Shown in pieces: positions 43,150 through 51,287 of a stretch of 64,000 bases of DNA; within the stretch, counting starts at the first letter, position 1, and the number at the start of each line of letters is the position of its first letter. Origin of the DNA: Aquimarina sp042434915 (GTDB lineage: Bacteria; Bacteroidota; Bacteroidia; Flavobacteriales; Flavobacteriaceae); the NCBI RefSeq assembly GCF_042434915.1, contig NZ_CP170198.1, positions 2,108,001-2,172,000 of the forward strand. Direction: 5' to 3'. The translations under genes were made by a program, and so were the position numbers. The notes beneath the pieces were generated by a model. It made no database searches, had not been told where the DNA came from, and saw only the letters and a program-made list of their open reading frames with translations.

Positions 43150-43611
43150 TTAAGGTTTGATGGTATATTTAGCTCGTAAATTTTTAGTCCACTCGATAAG
43201 AATTTCTTTCTCTTCACCCTTCAAATTTCCATGAACCCACGTATACGATGCTAATGGCATTTCTCCCTCTTCTACCTCTTCAATCAACTCTTCTAATTTA
43301 TGATCCTTTTTTTTGGTAGAGTAATTTTCCCATTGTGATACATTGAAATGCTCTTTTCCTTCTTCTACATGATCTGCTAACCAATAGGATACTGGAGCAA
43401 TTTCGGCATACCAAGGATACCGTGTCTGGTTACTATGACAATCATAACAATTATTACGTAGTATGCTTTTTACTTTATCTGAAGGTTGTGTTTCTTTTTC
43501 AAAAGAAACTATCGATTCATATCCTAATTCATTTTTTTCGGGCCTTATAAATTGCATAATTAGTAATACAGCTATTAGCAGAAGTACAATGCTTTTAAAA
43601 AATTTATTCAT
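43150..43611 (-). CDS. Secreted heme-binding-domain protein (CxxCH)
   Basis: A 153-residue protein with an N-terminal signal anchor (SIVLLLIAVLLIMQF) and a single c-type heme motif CYDCH (residues 55-59) followed by SNQTRYPWYAEIAPVSYWLADHV, the pattern of the heme-binding domain PF14376. One covalent heme is therefore expected, attached in the periplasm by the cytochrome c maturation machinery. Partner unknown. It follows the HMG-CoA lyase gene by 11 nt and ends at its own terminator, so it is the last gene of the pyrD-led unit. Confidence 0.9.
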   Translation of the reverse strand: MNKFFKSIVLLLIAVLLIMQFIRPEKNELGYESIVSFEKETQPSDKVKSILRNNCYDCHSNQTRYPWYAEIAPVSYWLADHVEEGKEHFNVSQWENYSTKKKDHKLEELIEEVEEGEMPLASYTWVHGNLKGEEKEILIEWTKNLRAKYTIKP

Positions 43612-43622
43612 TCTTATATATT

Positions 43623-44489
43623 TTAATGATAGTAACTAAAAATTTTTGTCGCTTCATTGTGACTTGATTCAAAACTTAACATTTTGACATTAGTATCTGC
43701 TTTTACCGAGGTAAAATACGATAACATACGCTCGGTTGGCATATTACCTGTCAAATCATCTTTTGCCATTGGGCATCCTCCAAAACCTTGAATTGCACCA
43801 TCGAATCGCCTGCAACCAGCTTGATATGCTGCGTTTACCTTTTCAAACCATTTATCAGGAGTTGTATGCAGGTGCGCCCCAAATTCTATCAAAGAATATC
43901 TTGGTATTAAGTTTGAAAAAAGGTATTCAATAATTTCTGGCGTCGAAGTCCCCACGGTATCCGACAAGGACAAAATCTCAACTCCCATAGTGCTAAGTCG
44001 TTCTGTCCAAGCTGCTACTATATCTACATCCCATGGATCTCCATAAGGGTTTCCAAACCCCATAGAAAGATATGCCACCACTTTTTTATTAGCTTGATCT
44101 GCTATATTAAGGATTTCCTGTAAAATTTTGATAGACTCTGCAATAGTTTTATGGGTATTACGCATTTGAAAATTTTCTGAAATCGAAAAAGGGTATCCTA
44201 AATATTCAATTGCGGCATATTTAACTGCATCTTCAGCTCCTCTTACATTCGCTACTATTGCTAATAATTTACTTTGTGTTTTTGATAAGTCTAGCTGCGC
44301 AAGTACTTCGGCAGTATCCACCATTTGTGGGATTGCTTTGGGAGAAACAAAACTTCCAAAATCAATTGTATCAAAACCACATCGTAAAAGGGATTGAATA
44401 TATTGTACTTTTGATGAGGTAGGTATAAAATCTCTAATACCTTGCATAGCATCCCGCGGACATTCAATAATCTTGACTTTCTCAATCAT
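43623..44489 (-). CDS. Hydroxymethylglutaryl-CoA lyase
   Basis: A 288-residue TIM-barrel lyase splitting HMG-CoA into acetyl-CoA and acetoacetate, in leucine degradation. Seen: VKIIECPRDAMQGIRDF at the N-terminus (the active-site Arg-Asp), GFGNPYGDPW, SLSDTVGTSTPE, the metal-binding HLHTTPDKW, and the signature GFGGCPMAKDDLTGN with the catalytic Cys (near 235-249). These fit HMG-CoA lyase rather than other DRE-TIM enzymes. Commonly named hmgL or mvaB. It is flanked by the LysE and heme-binding genes in the same direction. Confidence 0.93.
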   Translation of the reverse strand: MIEKVKIIECPRDAMQGIRDFIPTSSKVQYIQSLLRCGFDTIDFGSFVSPKAIPQMVDTAEVLAQLDLSKTQSKLLAIVANVRGAEDAVKYAAIEYLGYPFSISENFQMRNTHKTIAESIKILQEILNIADQANKKVVAYLSMGFGNPYGDPWDVDIVAAWTERLSTMGVEILSLSDTVGTSTPEIIEYLFSNLIPRYSLIEFGAHLHTTPDKWFEKVNAAYQAGCRRFDGAIQGFGGCPMAKDDLTGNMPTERMLSYFTSVKADTNVKMLSFESSHNEATKIFSYYH

Positions 44490-44535
44490 ATAGATAAATC
44501 AACTTTTAGTTTTTATAAACACTATAAAAGTAAGG

Positions 44536-45162
44536 TTATTTTTCTGATAGAAGAATAAAAACTCCTATTGCACTAAATACAATTATTTGAATCCATTTAA
44601 GGAACATACCAACCGACTTTATTTCTCTTATACTTTGCGAAATATAATCAGCTAAAACAGCTATTAGCCCAAAGAAAAAGAAAGAAACACAAATAAATAT
44701 GCATCCCAAAATATAGAACTGCGCTACGGTGCTTAACGTATTGCTAAATAAGAATGCAGGAAAAAAAGCCAAAAAGAATATAGAAACTTTGGGGTTCAAT
44801 ACATTCATAATAAACCCTTGCTTAAATAATTGTAATGGTTTTTTTCTAGGAATAGTGTCAGAATGCAAGTCTATCTTGCTATTTGCGATGTAGACTTTGA
44901 ATGCTAAAAAAAATAGATAACCTGCTCCCAATATTTTGATAGTAAAAAAAAGTTGGTCACTTTGCTGAATCAATGCTGACATCCCTAAAGCAACCAGGGT
45001 CGTATGTATTATACAACCCGACATTAAGCCTGCAATGGTAGCGAAACCATATTTTTTACCATTAACTACGCTCTGCAGCAATACGAATATATTATCTGGT
45101 CCTGGAGTTATAGCTAACAGGGATGTCGCAATTATAAACGTGTATAAAATGTCATAGTTCAT
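44536..45162 (-). CDS. LysE-family amino-acid exporter
   Basis: A 208-residue inner-membrane protein with six hydrophobic segments and the family opening ITPGPDNIFVLLQSVVNGKKYG (PGPxN), plus MNVLNPKVSIFFLAFFPAF near 115-133, typical of LysE/RhtB. These exporters remove excess amino acids or analogues. The substrate cannot be told from sequence. It sits between pyrD (16 nt) and the HMG-CoA lyase gene. Confidence 0.92.
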   Translation of the reverse strand: MNYDILYTFIIATSLLAITPGPDNIFVLLQSVVNGKKYGFATIAGLMSGCIIHTTLVALGMSALIQQSDQLFFTIKILGAGYLFFLAFKVYIANSKIDLHSDTIPRKKPLQLFKQGFIMNVLNPKVSIFFLAFFPAFLFSNTLSTVAQFYILGCIFICVSFFFFGLIAVLADYISQSIREIKSVGMFLKWIQIIVFSAIGVFILLSEK

Positions 45163-45178
45163 ACTTAGTTTTATGCAA

Positions 45179-46210
45179 TTATTGTTTCATACAAGCTACC
45201 AAACTTTTATTAATATCTTTTATCAATTGAGGCCCTTCATAAATAAAGCCGGTATATAATTGAACCAAACTAGCGCCGGCTTCTAATTTATCCAAGGCAT
45301 CTTGAGCGGTATGTATACCCCCTACCCCTATAATAGGAAATGCTTGTTTACTATGTGTTGATAAAAAACGAATCACCTCGGTAGAGCGATCTTTAAGCGG
45401 CTTCCCGCTGAGCCCACCAATTTCTTTTGTAATCTGCTTACTTGATTGTAAACCTTCTCTTGAGATTGTTGTATTCGTAGCAATTACTCCGGCTATTTTG
45501 GTTACCGCTACAATATCTATGATATCTAACAACTGATCGTTGCTAAGATCAGGAGCTATTTTGAGTAATATCGGTTTTTGTTTAGGCTTTGCATTATTTT
45601 TTACCTGTAGCGCGTGAAGCAATGCTGTAAGTGGTTCTTTATCCTGCAGCGCTCTCAAATTAGGAGTGTTTGGTGAACTAACATTTACTACAAAATAATC
45701 AACAACGTCAAATAGAGCCTCAAAACAAATCTCATAATCTTTTACTGCCTCATCATTTGATGTAACCTTATTTTTTCCAATATTGCCTCCAATTAAAACA
45801 CCCTTATTTTTTTTTAGACGTTTAACTGCCTCAGCTACACCTCCATTATTAAAACCCATACGATTTATAATCGCTTGATCTTTTTTAAGGCGAAATAATC
45901 TTTTTTTTGGATTACCCTCTTGAGGCTTTGGGGTTAAAGTTCCTATTTCAATAAAACCAAACCCCAAATCTGACAGCTCATTAAATAATTTTGCATCTTT
46001 ATCAAAACCCGCCGCTAATCCTACTGGGTTATTAAATGTAAGACCAAAAACTTCTTTTTGTAACCTTTTATCTTTAACAGTATACAATGCCCTTGACAGA
46101 GCGGATGCTCCAGGTATACGAAATAGTCTTCTGATCCATTTAAATGTAAAATGATGTACTTTTTCAGGATCGTATTTAAAGAGTATTGGGCGAAGAATAA
46201 TTTTATACAT
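45179..46210 (-). CDS. pyrD: Dihydroorotate dehydrogenase (quinone), class 2
   Basis: PyrD oxidises dihydroorotate to orotate in pyrimidine synthesis; class 2 enzymes are membrane-bound and pass electrons to quinone. I chose the ATG at 46210 (MYKIILRPILF), giving 343 residues; an in-frame ATG at 46231 adds seven. Seen: an N-terminal membrane-association helix, FNNPVGLAAGFDK, INRMGFNNGG, VNVSSPNTPNLR near 175-186 (active-site Ser), VIATNTTISREG and the FMN-binding GVGGIHTAQDALDKLEAGA. The HisArg-type class 2 N-terminal extension is present. Confidence 0.95.
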   Translation of the reverse strand: MYKIILRPILFKYDPEKVHHFTFKWIRRLFRIPGASALSRALYTVKDKRLQKEVFGLTFNNPVGLAAGFDKDAKLFNELSDLGFGFIEIGTLTPKPQEGNPKKRLFRLKKDQAIINRMGFNNGGVAEAVKRLKKNKGVLIGGNIGKNKVTSNDEAVKDYEICFEALFDVVDYFVVNVSSPNTPNLRALQDKEPLTALLHALQVKNNAKPKQKPILLKIAPDLSNDQLLDIIDIVAVTKIAGVIATNTTISREGLQSSKQITKEIGGLSGKPLKDRSTEVIRFLSTHSKQAFPIIGVGGIHTAQDALDKLEAGASLVQLYTGFIYEGPQLIKDINKSLVACMKQ

Positions 46211-46414
46211 ACATTTTTTTTGATCTAGCAAAAGTAGTGCTTTAGGATCAAAGTGAAAACATATCCATAAAAAAGCCCACTTCTATAATTGGTAGCGGGT
46301 CTCCTTGATTATTGCTCTGTGCCGTCCGAAATTATTTTTTGTATTTGATGTCAAGTAAGGAGCTACATAGTTCATTACTTGATTATAATTAACATATAAT
46401 GATATACTTGTAAG

Positions 46415-46716
46415 TTATTTAATATGTAAAACATTAATCGGTACTGCAGTTTTAACTATTGTACGATTAGGGTTGTTAACTCCTACAAGTACAACCTCAT
46501 CCAAAGACACACCAGATTGCATCGCAACAATGAGCTTTGAATTGAGGATAATTTTTTCTTGAGTTTCAAAACCTACCTATAAAAAATTAAGGTTTAACCC
46601 TAGTTTGCTAAGATTTAAGATCGACCATCCAAAACCTTTTCTGAAACTTCTTTTGTATAACCTACCATAGCAAGCTCAAAAGAAAATAGCAAGAACATTG
46701 CGTAAGTTCTAAACAT
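46415..46716 (-). pseudogene. Decayed TonB-dependent receptor fragment (N-terminus only)
   Basis: On the minus strand, 46716-46615 encodes a signal-peptide-like start (MFRTYAMFLLFSFELAM) and ends at a stop after KVLDGRS. In another frame, ending at 46415, GFETQEKIILNSKL and LDEVVLVGVNNPNRTIVKTA read on to VPINVLHIK and a stop. These are the end of a carboxypeptidase-like domain and the beginning of a receptor plug. The frame change plus the missing middle and barrel mark a remnant of a lost receptor gene. The rest of the 588-bp gap (46232-46819) shows nothing else clear. Confidence 0.7.
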
Positions 46717-46819
46717 AGTTTTAATTTTGATTATTGATAATTTGTGATTCCTAAAACATACAAAACACTTATCAACAAAACAGTACGTACACAAAAAAGA
46801 ATATTCTAATTAGTTTGCT

Positions 46820-48094
46820 ATGAAAAAGTATAAAAATGAAGATTTAACAAGAGTCCACTTAGATAAAGAAGATTTAATTAATCGATTTACTAGCTATGTT
46901 ACTATTGACACAGAGAGTGATCCTAATAGCACGACTACTCCAAGTACCCAAAAGCAATGGAATCTCGCAAATTTACTCGTAGACGAATTAAAAAAAATTG
47001 GATTGAGTGATGTTACGATTGACGAGAATGCGTACATAATGGCTACGGTACCTAGTAATGTAGATTATAGTGTACCTACCATTGGTTTTATTTCGCATTT
47101 TGACACCACTCCAGATTTTACGGGTGCTAATGTAAAACCACAGCGAATTGATAATTATGACGGAAAAGACATAATCCTTAATAAAAAGGAAGATATTATT
47201 CTCTCACCTGATTATTTTGAAGATCTAAAGCTTTATATAGGTCAAACACTTATAACTACTGATGGGACTACGTTACTAGGAGCAGATGACAAAGCGGGTA
47301 TAACAGAAATAATTTCGGCTGTCGAATACTTGATGAAGCATCCAGAAATAAAACACGGTGATATACGTATAGGTTTTACACCAGATGAAGAAATAGGTCG
47401 CGGTGCGCACAAGTTTGATGTGAAAAAATTCAATGCCGATTGGGCCTATACTATGGATGGAAGTCAAATTGGTGAATTAGAATATGAAAATTTTAACGCT
47501 GCTGGTGCTGTGGTTAAGATTAAAGGCAAGATTGTTCATCCTGGATATGCCAAAGGTAAAATGATCAATAGCATGTACATAGCTCAAGATTTTATAAACT
47601 CTTTACCTCGCCTAGAAACCCCAGAACATACGTCTGATAGACAAGGGTTTTTTCATTTACATCAAATGGAAGGTGAAGTAGAAGAAACAACTCTACACTA
47701 CATTATAAGAGATCACGATAAAACACATTTTGAAGCTAGAAAAGATATGCTAAATAAATTAGCTAATGCTTTAAATGAGCAATACAACAAAGAGGTAGTA
47801 ACAGTTACTATTAAAGATCAATACTACAATATGCGCGAAAAAGTTTCACCTGTTATGCATATAGTCGATTTGGCCGAAGAGGCAATGACATCACTCGATA
47901 TTACACCCCTTATAAAACCAATTCGCGGAGGTACAGATGGAGCTCAGTTGAGTTTTATGGGGCTACCTTGCCCTAATATTTTTGCAGGGGGTCACAATTT
48001 TCATGGACGTTACGAATATGTTCCTGTAGAAAGTATGATCAAAGCCACCGAGGTAATTATAAGAATTGCAGAACTCGCTGTAATCAAAAATTAG
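46820..48094 (+). CDS. pepT: Peptidase T (aminotripeptidase)
   Basis: A 424-residue M20B metallopeptidase that removes N-terminal residues from tripeptides in the cytoplasm. Two-zinc ligands are visible: GFISHFDTTPDF, TTLLGADDKAG, TPDEEIGRGAHKF and AGGHNFHGRYEYVP; YTMDGSQIGELEYENFNAA is also typical. Length fits. It stands alone on plus, convergent with the yajC operon, whose terminator lies in between. Confidence 0.95.
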   Translation: MKKYKNEDLTRVHLDKEDLINRFTSYVTIDTESDPNSTTTPSTQKQWNLANLLVDELKKIGLSDVTIDENAYIMATVPSNVDYSVPTIGFISHFDTTPDFTGANVKPQRIDNYDGKDIILNKKEDIILSPDYFEDLKLYIGQTLITTDGTTLLGADDKAGITEIISAVEYLMKHPEIKHGDIRIGFTPDEEIGRGAHKFDVKKFNADWAYTMDGSQIGELEYENFNAAGAVVKIKGKIVHPGYAKGKMINSMYIAQDFINSLPRLETPEHTSDRQGFFHLHQMEGEVEETTLHYIIRDHDKTHFEARKDMLNKLANALNEQYNKEVVTVTIKDQYYNMREKVSPVMHIVDLAEEAMTSLDITPLIKPIRGGTDGAQLSFMGLPCPNIFAGGHNFHGRYEYVPVESMIKATEVIIRIAELAVIKN

Positions 48095-48133
48095 TGAGTC
48101 TTATTCTCATATAGTATTAGACAGAAATAAAAA

Positions 48134-48160
48134 AGCGGGATAGTATTATACTATCCCGCT
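48134..48160 (-). terminator. Terminator after the nusB-DUF1573-yajC unit
   Basis: Arms agcgggatagtat (48134-48146) and atactatcccgct (48148-48160) form a perfect palindrome with a 1-nt centre (effective loop larger). On the minus strand six T follow. It may also stop pepT read-through. Confidence 0.88.
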
Positions 48161-48179
48161 CAATAAATTAGAAAGGTTA

Positions 48180-48479
48180 TTATTTCTTTTTGTCTTCCTT
48201 TTCTGGAGCATTAAGCTTATGACTCATATCTAAAGATATAGCTGATTTGTCATATGTTAATTTACCTGATCCGGTTTCAATAATAACCGCATTATTTTTT
48301 TCACTGAAATCAAAAACTTTACCGTGTAGTCCACTTTTGGTGACAATACGATCTCCTTTCTTTAAACTCTCAGCAAATTTTCTTTCCTTTTTTGCTTTTT
48401 GCATTTGCGGACGTATCATAAAAAAATACATCACTACAAAAATCAATATAAAAGGAGCAAATGATTGTAGTTGTTCCAT
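48180..48479 (-). CDS. yajC: Sec translocon accessory subunit YajC
   Basis: A 99-residue protein with a single N-terminal membrane segment (FAPFILIFVVMYFFMIRPQMQKAKK) whose FFMIRPQ motif is the YajC signature, then KKGDRIVTKSGLHGKVFDF. YajC associates with SecDF and assists preprotein export. It follows the DUF1573 gene by 6 nt. secD/F are not in the window. Confidence 0.95.
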   Translation of the reverse strand: MEQLQSFAPFILIFVVMYFFMIRPQMQKAKKERKFAESLKKGDRIVTKSGLHGKVFDFSEKNNAVIIETGSGKLTYDKSAISLDMSHKLNAPEKEDKKK

Positions 48480-48485
48480 AAAAAA

Positions 48486-48965
48486 TTACTCGCTTACTGG
48501 AGTTCCGCTTACTGGTTGAGCTTTAGGTGTAACTAACGCTTTGATTTTAATCACTTCTTTACCTGTTTCAGTATTAGCAGTAATAGTAACTGTCTTATTT
48601 TGTTGGTTTGGCTTTCCGCTTGAGTTAAACTTTACTAGCATCTCACCAGTAGCACCAGGAGCGATAGGCTCTGTTGGGTAACTTGGCACAGTACAACCAC
48701 AACTACCTTTAGCATTTACAATAACTAATGGAGCTTTACCAGTATTTGTAAACGAAAATGTATGCTCAACAACATCACCTTCATTTATAGTTCCAAAGTC
48801 ATGCTCAGTTTCTGCAAATGTCATTACTGGAAATTCTGTGCTTTTTGCGTCACGCTCTGCAGCGATTTCTACATTTTCTTCGTTTACTTTTTTTGTTGCA
48901 TTATCTTTACAAGACACTATTGTCATAGCAAAAATACCAGCCAAAATTAAGATTCCTTTTTTCAT
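48486..48965 (-). CDS. DUF1573 lipoprotein
   Basis: A 159-residue lipoprotein with lipobox TIVSC and an Ig-like DUF1573 domain: EHDFGTINEGDVVEHTFSFTN, NAKGSCGCTVPSYP and FNSSGKPNQQNKTVTI. The Cys-Gly-Cys pair is usual for the family. The function is not known; these proteins are abundant surface or periplasmic lipoproteins in Bacteroidota. Located between nusB (50 nt) and yajC (6 nt), in the same direction. Confidence 0.92.
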   Translation of the reverse strand: MKKGILILAGIFAMTIVSCKDNATKKVNEENVEIAAERDAKSTEFPVMTFAETEHDFGTINEGDVVEHTFSFTNTGKAPLVIVNAKGSCGCTVPSYPTEPIAPGATGEMLVKFNSSGKPNQQNKTVTITANTETGKEVIKIKALVTPKAQPVSGTPVSE

Positions 48966-49015
48966 TACTTGGGTTTTAAATTAATTTAGGGTTAAAAATA
49001 CTATTTTTTACCAAA

Positions 49016-49960
49016 TTACATAAGTCCTCTACCAACTTTCTGTAACTTATCGCTTTCTTGATATTCTTTAGAAATTTTATCTAAAATACCGTTGATAAAT
49101 ATACTACTTTTTGGAGTACTATACTCTTTTGCTATTTCTAGATATTCATTGATTGTAACTTTTACCGGAATAGAAGGGAATTTTAAGAATTCACATATAG
49201 CCATATTGATAACTATTTTATCTAATTCTGCAATTCTATCTTTATCCCAGTTAGGTGTCCTTCCATCAATTTCTTTACTAAATTCTTCTGCATTTAGGCA
49301 CGTTTTTCTAAAAACATCAATAGCAAATCTCCTATCCTCATGATCCTTAAATAAGTCTGGCAACGACAAACTTTCGGTATGTGTGGGCTTCATTTTTCTA
49401 AATGTTTTTAAAATAGCTGTATTAACCAGCGGCAGATCATCCACCCACGTTAAACGTTTATCTTCATAATAATCGTATAACTTTTCGTTTGGAGCGATAA
49501 TTTCTTTAAAAATTTCGACTAGAAAATCTCGATCTTCTTTAAAAGAACTGAGTCCTGTACTCATATACTTTTTATAGACCTCACTCTCTTTTATAGCTTC
49601 CCATAAGATAATCACATACTCATCATCAAGCTCCCAACAATTGAGCTTCTTTTTTTCCATGATGGTTTTGAGCTCTTCATTTTTTTCTAAAAGCAATAAA
49701 ACTTCGTTATTTACAAATTTTGTGTTTGGATTTTTATCCTCAGATGTGGCCAGATATTTCTTTTTACTTCTAGAAAGAAAATCTTCGGCGTGTTTTCTGA
49801 TTTCTACCAGAAGTTGAAGATTGATTAGAAATAGATCATACATTTGATCAATACTGAAAAGAAGGAATTTTTCTTCTTTAATTAGGTCATCGCTTTGAGT
49901 CTGCTCCATTGAATAGAGTGCCTGCATTACCTTAACTCGAATATGTCTTCTGGTTAACAT
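49016..49960 (-). CDS. nusB: Transcription antitermination factor NusB
   Basis: NusB, with NusE (S10), binds boxA RNA and prevents premature termination in rRNA transcription. The protein is 314 residues, about twice the E. coli length, as usual in Bacteroidota: an extended N-terminal half (RRHIRVKVMQALYSMEQTQSD at the start) followed by the NusB core in the C-terminal half (MAICEFLKFPSIPVKVTINEYLEIAKEYSTPKSSIFINGILDKI). It opens the nusB-DUF1573-yajC unit. Confidence 0.93.
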   Translation of the reverse strand: MLTRRHIRVKVMQALYSMEQTQSDDLIKEEKFLLFSIDQMYDLFLINLQLLVEIRKHAEDFLSRSKKKYLATSEDKNPNTKFVNNEVLLLLEKNEELKTIMEKKKLNCWELDDEYVIILWEAIKESEVYKKYMSTGLSSFKEDRDFLVEIFKEIIAPNEKLYDYYEDKRLTWVDDLPLVNTAILKTFRKMKPTHTESLSLPDLFKDHEDRRFAIDVFRKTCLNAEEFSKEIDGRTPNWDKDRIAELDKIVINMAICEFLKFPSIPVKVTINEYLEIAKEYSTPKSSIFINGILDKISKEYQESDKLQKVGRGLM

Positions 49961-49988
49961 AGAAAATTACAAAGAACTTAACATTAAT

Positions 49989-50016
49989 AAGGCGAAAACA
50001 TCATTGCTTTCGCCTT
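49989..50016 (-). terminator. Weak terminator after the leucine-type dehydrogenase gene
   Basis: Arms aaggcgaaa (49989-49997) and tttcgcctt (50008-50016) pair perfectly, but the following minus-strand tract (TTATTAATG) is only weakly T-rich. Confidence 0.55.
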
Positions 50017-50043
50017 GCAAAAATAGTATTATTTTTTATCTAC

Positions 50044-51147
50044 TTATCTTAAATTTTCTTTTTTTCTATTCTCTATTCTTTCTTCTGCTATACGCATAGC
50101 TGCTGCATTCGTGGTGATATTGGCCTCTTGTGCTTTAGAAAGAATTTGTAACGTAGTATTATAGATATTCTCTGTTTTAGCCATGATTTGATCTCTTCCA
50201 TATCCTTCTATCTCGGCATAAACATTAATAATTCCACCTGCATTAATTAGAAAATCTGGAGCATATACTATTCCTTTTTCTTGTAATAAAGCTCCATGTA
50301 TATCCTCTACAGCTAATTGATTATTAGCTGCTCCTGCAATCACCTTTACTTTCAATTTATTAATGGTTTCATCATTGATAGTAGCTCCCAATGCACAGGG
50401 CGCATAGATATCAGCAGTTTCGGCATATAAATCTGAACCTCTATAAATTTCCGCTCCATATTTTTTGCTTACTTCGCTTAGTCGCTCTTCATTTATATCG
50501 GTGATAATAACGTTAGCTCCTTCTTCTTTTGCCAAACGTACTAACTCCTCCCCTACGTGACCGATTCCTTGAACCAAAATTCGTCTACCAGATAAACTAT
50601 CATTTCCATACGCATGCTTGGTAGCTGCTTTCATTCCCATATAAACTCCATATGCAGTAACAGGCGAAGGGTTCCCTGCGCCTCCTTTAGATTCTGATAT
50701 CCCTGTTACATAAGGAGTTACTTCGCGTACTGTATCCATATCTGATGTTTCCATACCAATATCTTCGGCAGTATAATACTTACCCCCCAGAGTATCTACA
50801 AATTTACCAAAACGTCTCATTAGATCAGGCGTTTTAATTAGTTTTGGATCACCAATAATTACTGCTTTACCACCTCCTAAATTTAAACCAGTGATAGCCG
50901 ATTTATAGGTCATTCCTCTCGATAATCTTAGCACATCATTTAAGGCATCCCACTCGGTTTGATAATTATACATTCTAGTTCCACCTAAGGCAGGCCCTAA
51001 AACTGTGTTATGCACACCAATTATTGCCTTTAAACCTGTATCTTTGTCCTGACAAAAAACAATTTGTTCGTGATCATTAAAAGATAGCTGACCAAATACA
51101 GGAGCTTCTTTTTTTAATTGATTTGCAGTAAGCACTTCAGTCGTCAT
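50044..51147 (-). CDS. Glu/Leu/Phe/Val dehydrogenase (leucine dehydrogenase-like)
   Basis: A 367-residue NAD-dependent amino-acid dehydrogenase that interconverts a branched-chain amino acid and its 2-keto acid. Seen: GGTRMYNYQTEWDALNDVLRL, the catalytic-Lys region TYKSAITGLNLGGGKAVIIGD, TAEDIGMETSDMD, and the Rossmann motif GRRILVQGIGHVGEEL near 188-203. The shape fits leucine dehydrogenase (E/L/F/V-DH family) better than glutamate dehydrogenase. The N-terminal Asp/Lys catalytic pair is visible. Together with HMG-CoA lyase at 43.6 kb it points to leucine catabolism. Confidence 0.9.
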   Translation of the reverse strand: MTTEVLTANQLKKEAPVFGQLSFNDHEQIVFCQDKDTGLKAIIGVHNTVLGPALGGTRMYNYQTEWDALNDVLRLSRGMTYKSAITGLNLGGGKAVIIGDPKLIKTPDLMRRFGKFVDTLGGKYYTAEDIGMETSDMDTVREVTPYVTGISESKGGAGNPSPVTAYGVYMGMKAATKHAYGNDSLSGRRILVQGIGHVGEELVRLAKEEGANVIITDINEERLSEVSKKYGAEIYRGSDLYAETADIYAPCALGATINDETINKLKVKVIAGAANNQLAVEDIHGALLQEKGIVYAPDFLINAGGIINVYAEIEGYGRDQIMAKTENIYNTTLQILSKAQEANITTNAAAMRIAEERIENRKKENLR

Positions 51148-51287
51148 TTTTGGAAATTTTAAATGGTTACAATTAAATTATAATCAAAATTAGGCTGCTA
51201 AAATAACTTATTTTTACGAATCTATGTTTTATCATAGTATAATTTTAAGAATATATCAACAATTATTTTTTATAATATCAGTACAAT

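Noticed and set aside
46232..46414. Further decayed genes between pyrD and the receptor remnant
   Set aside because: I found no readable protein stretch or RNA fold in this part.
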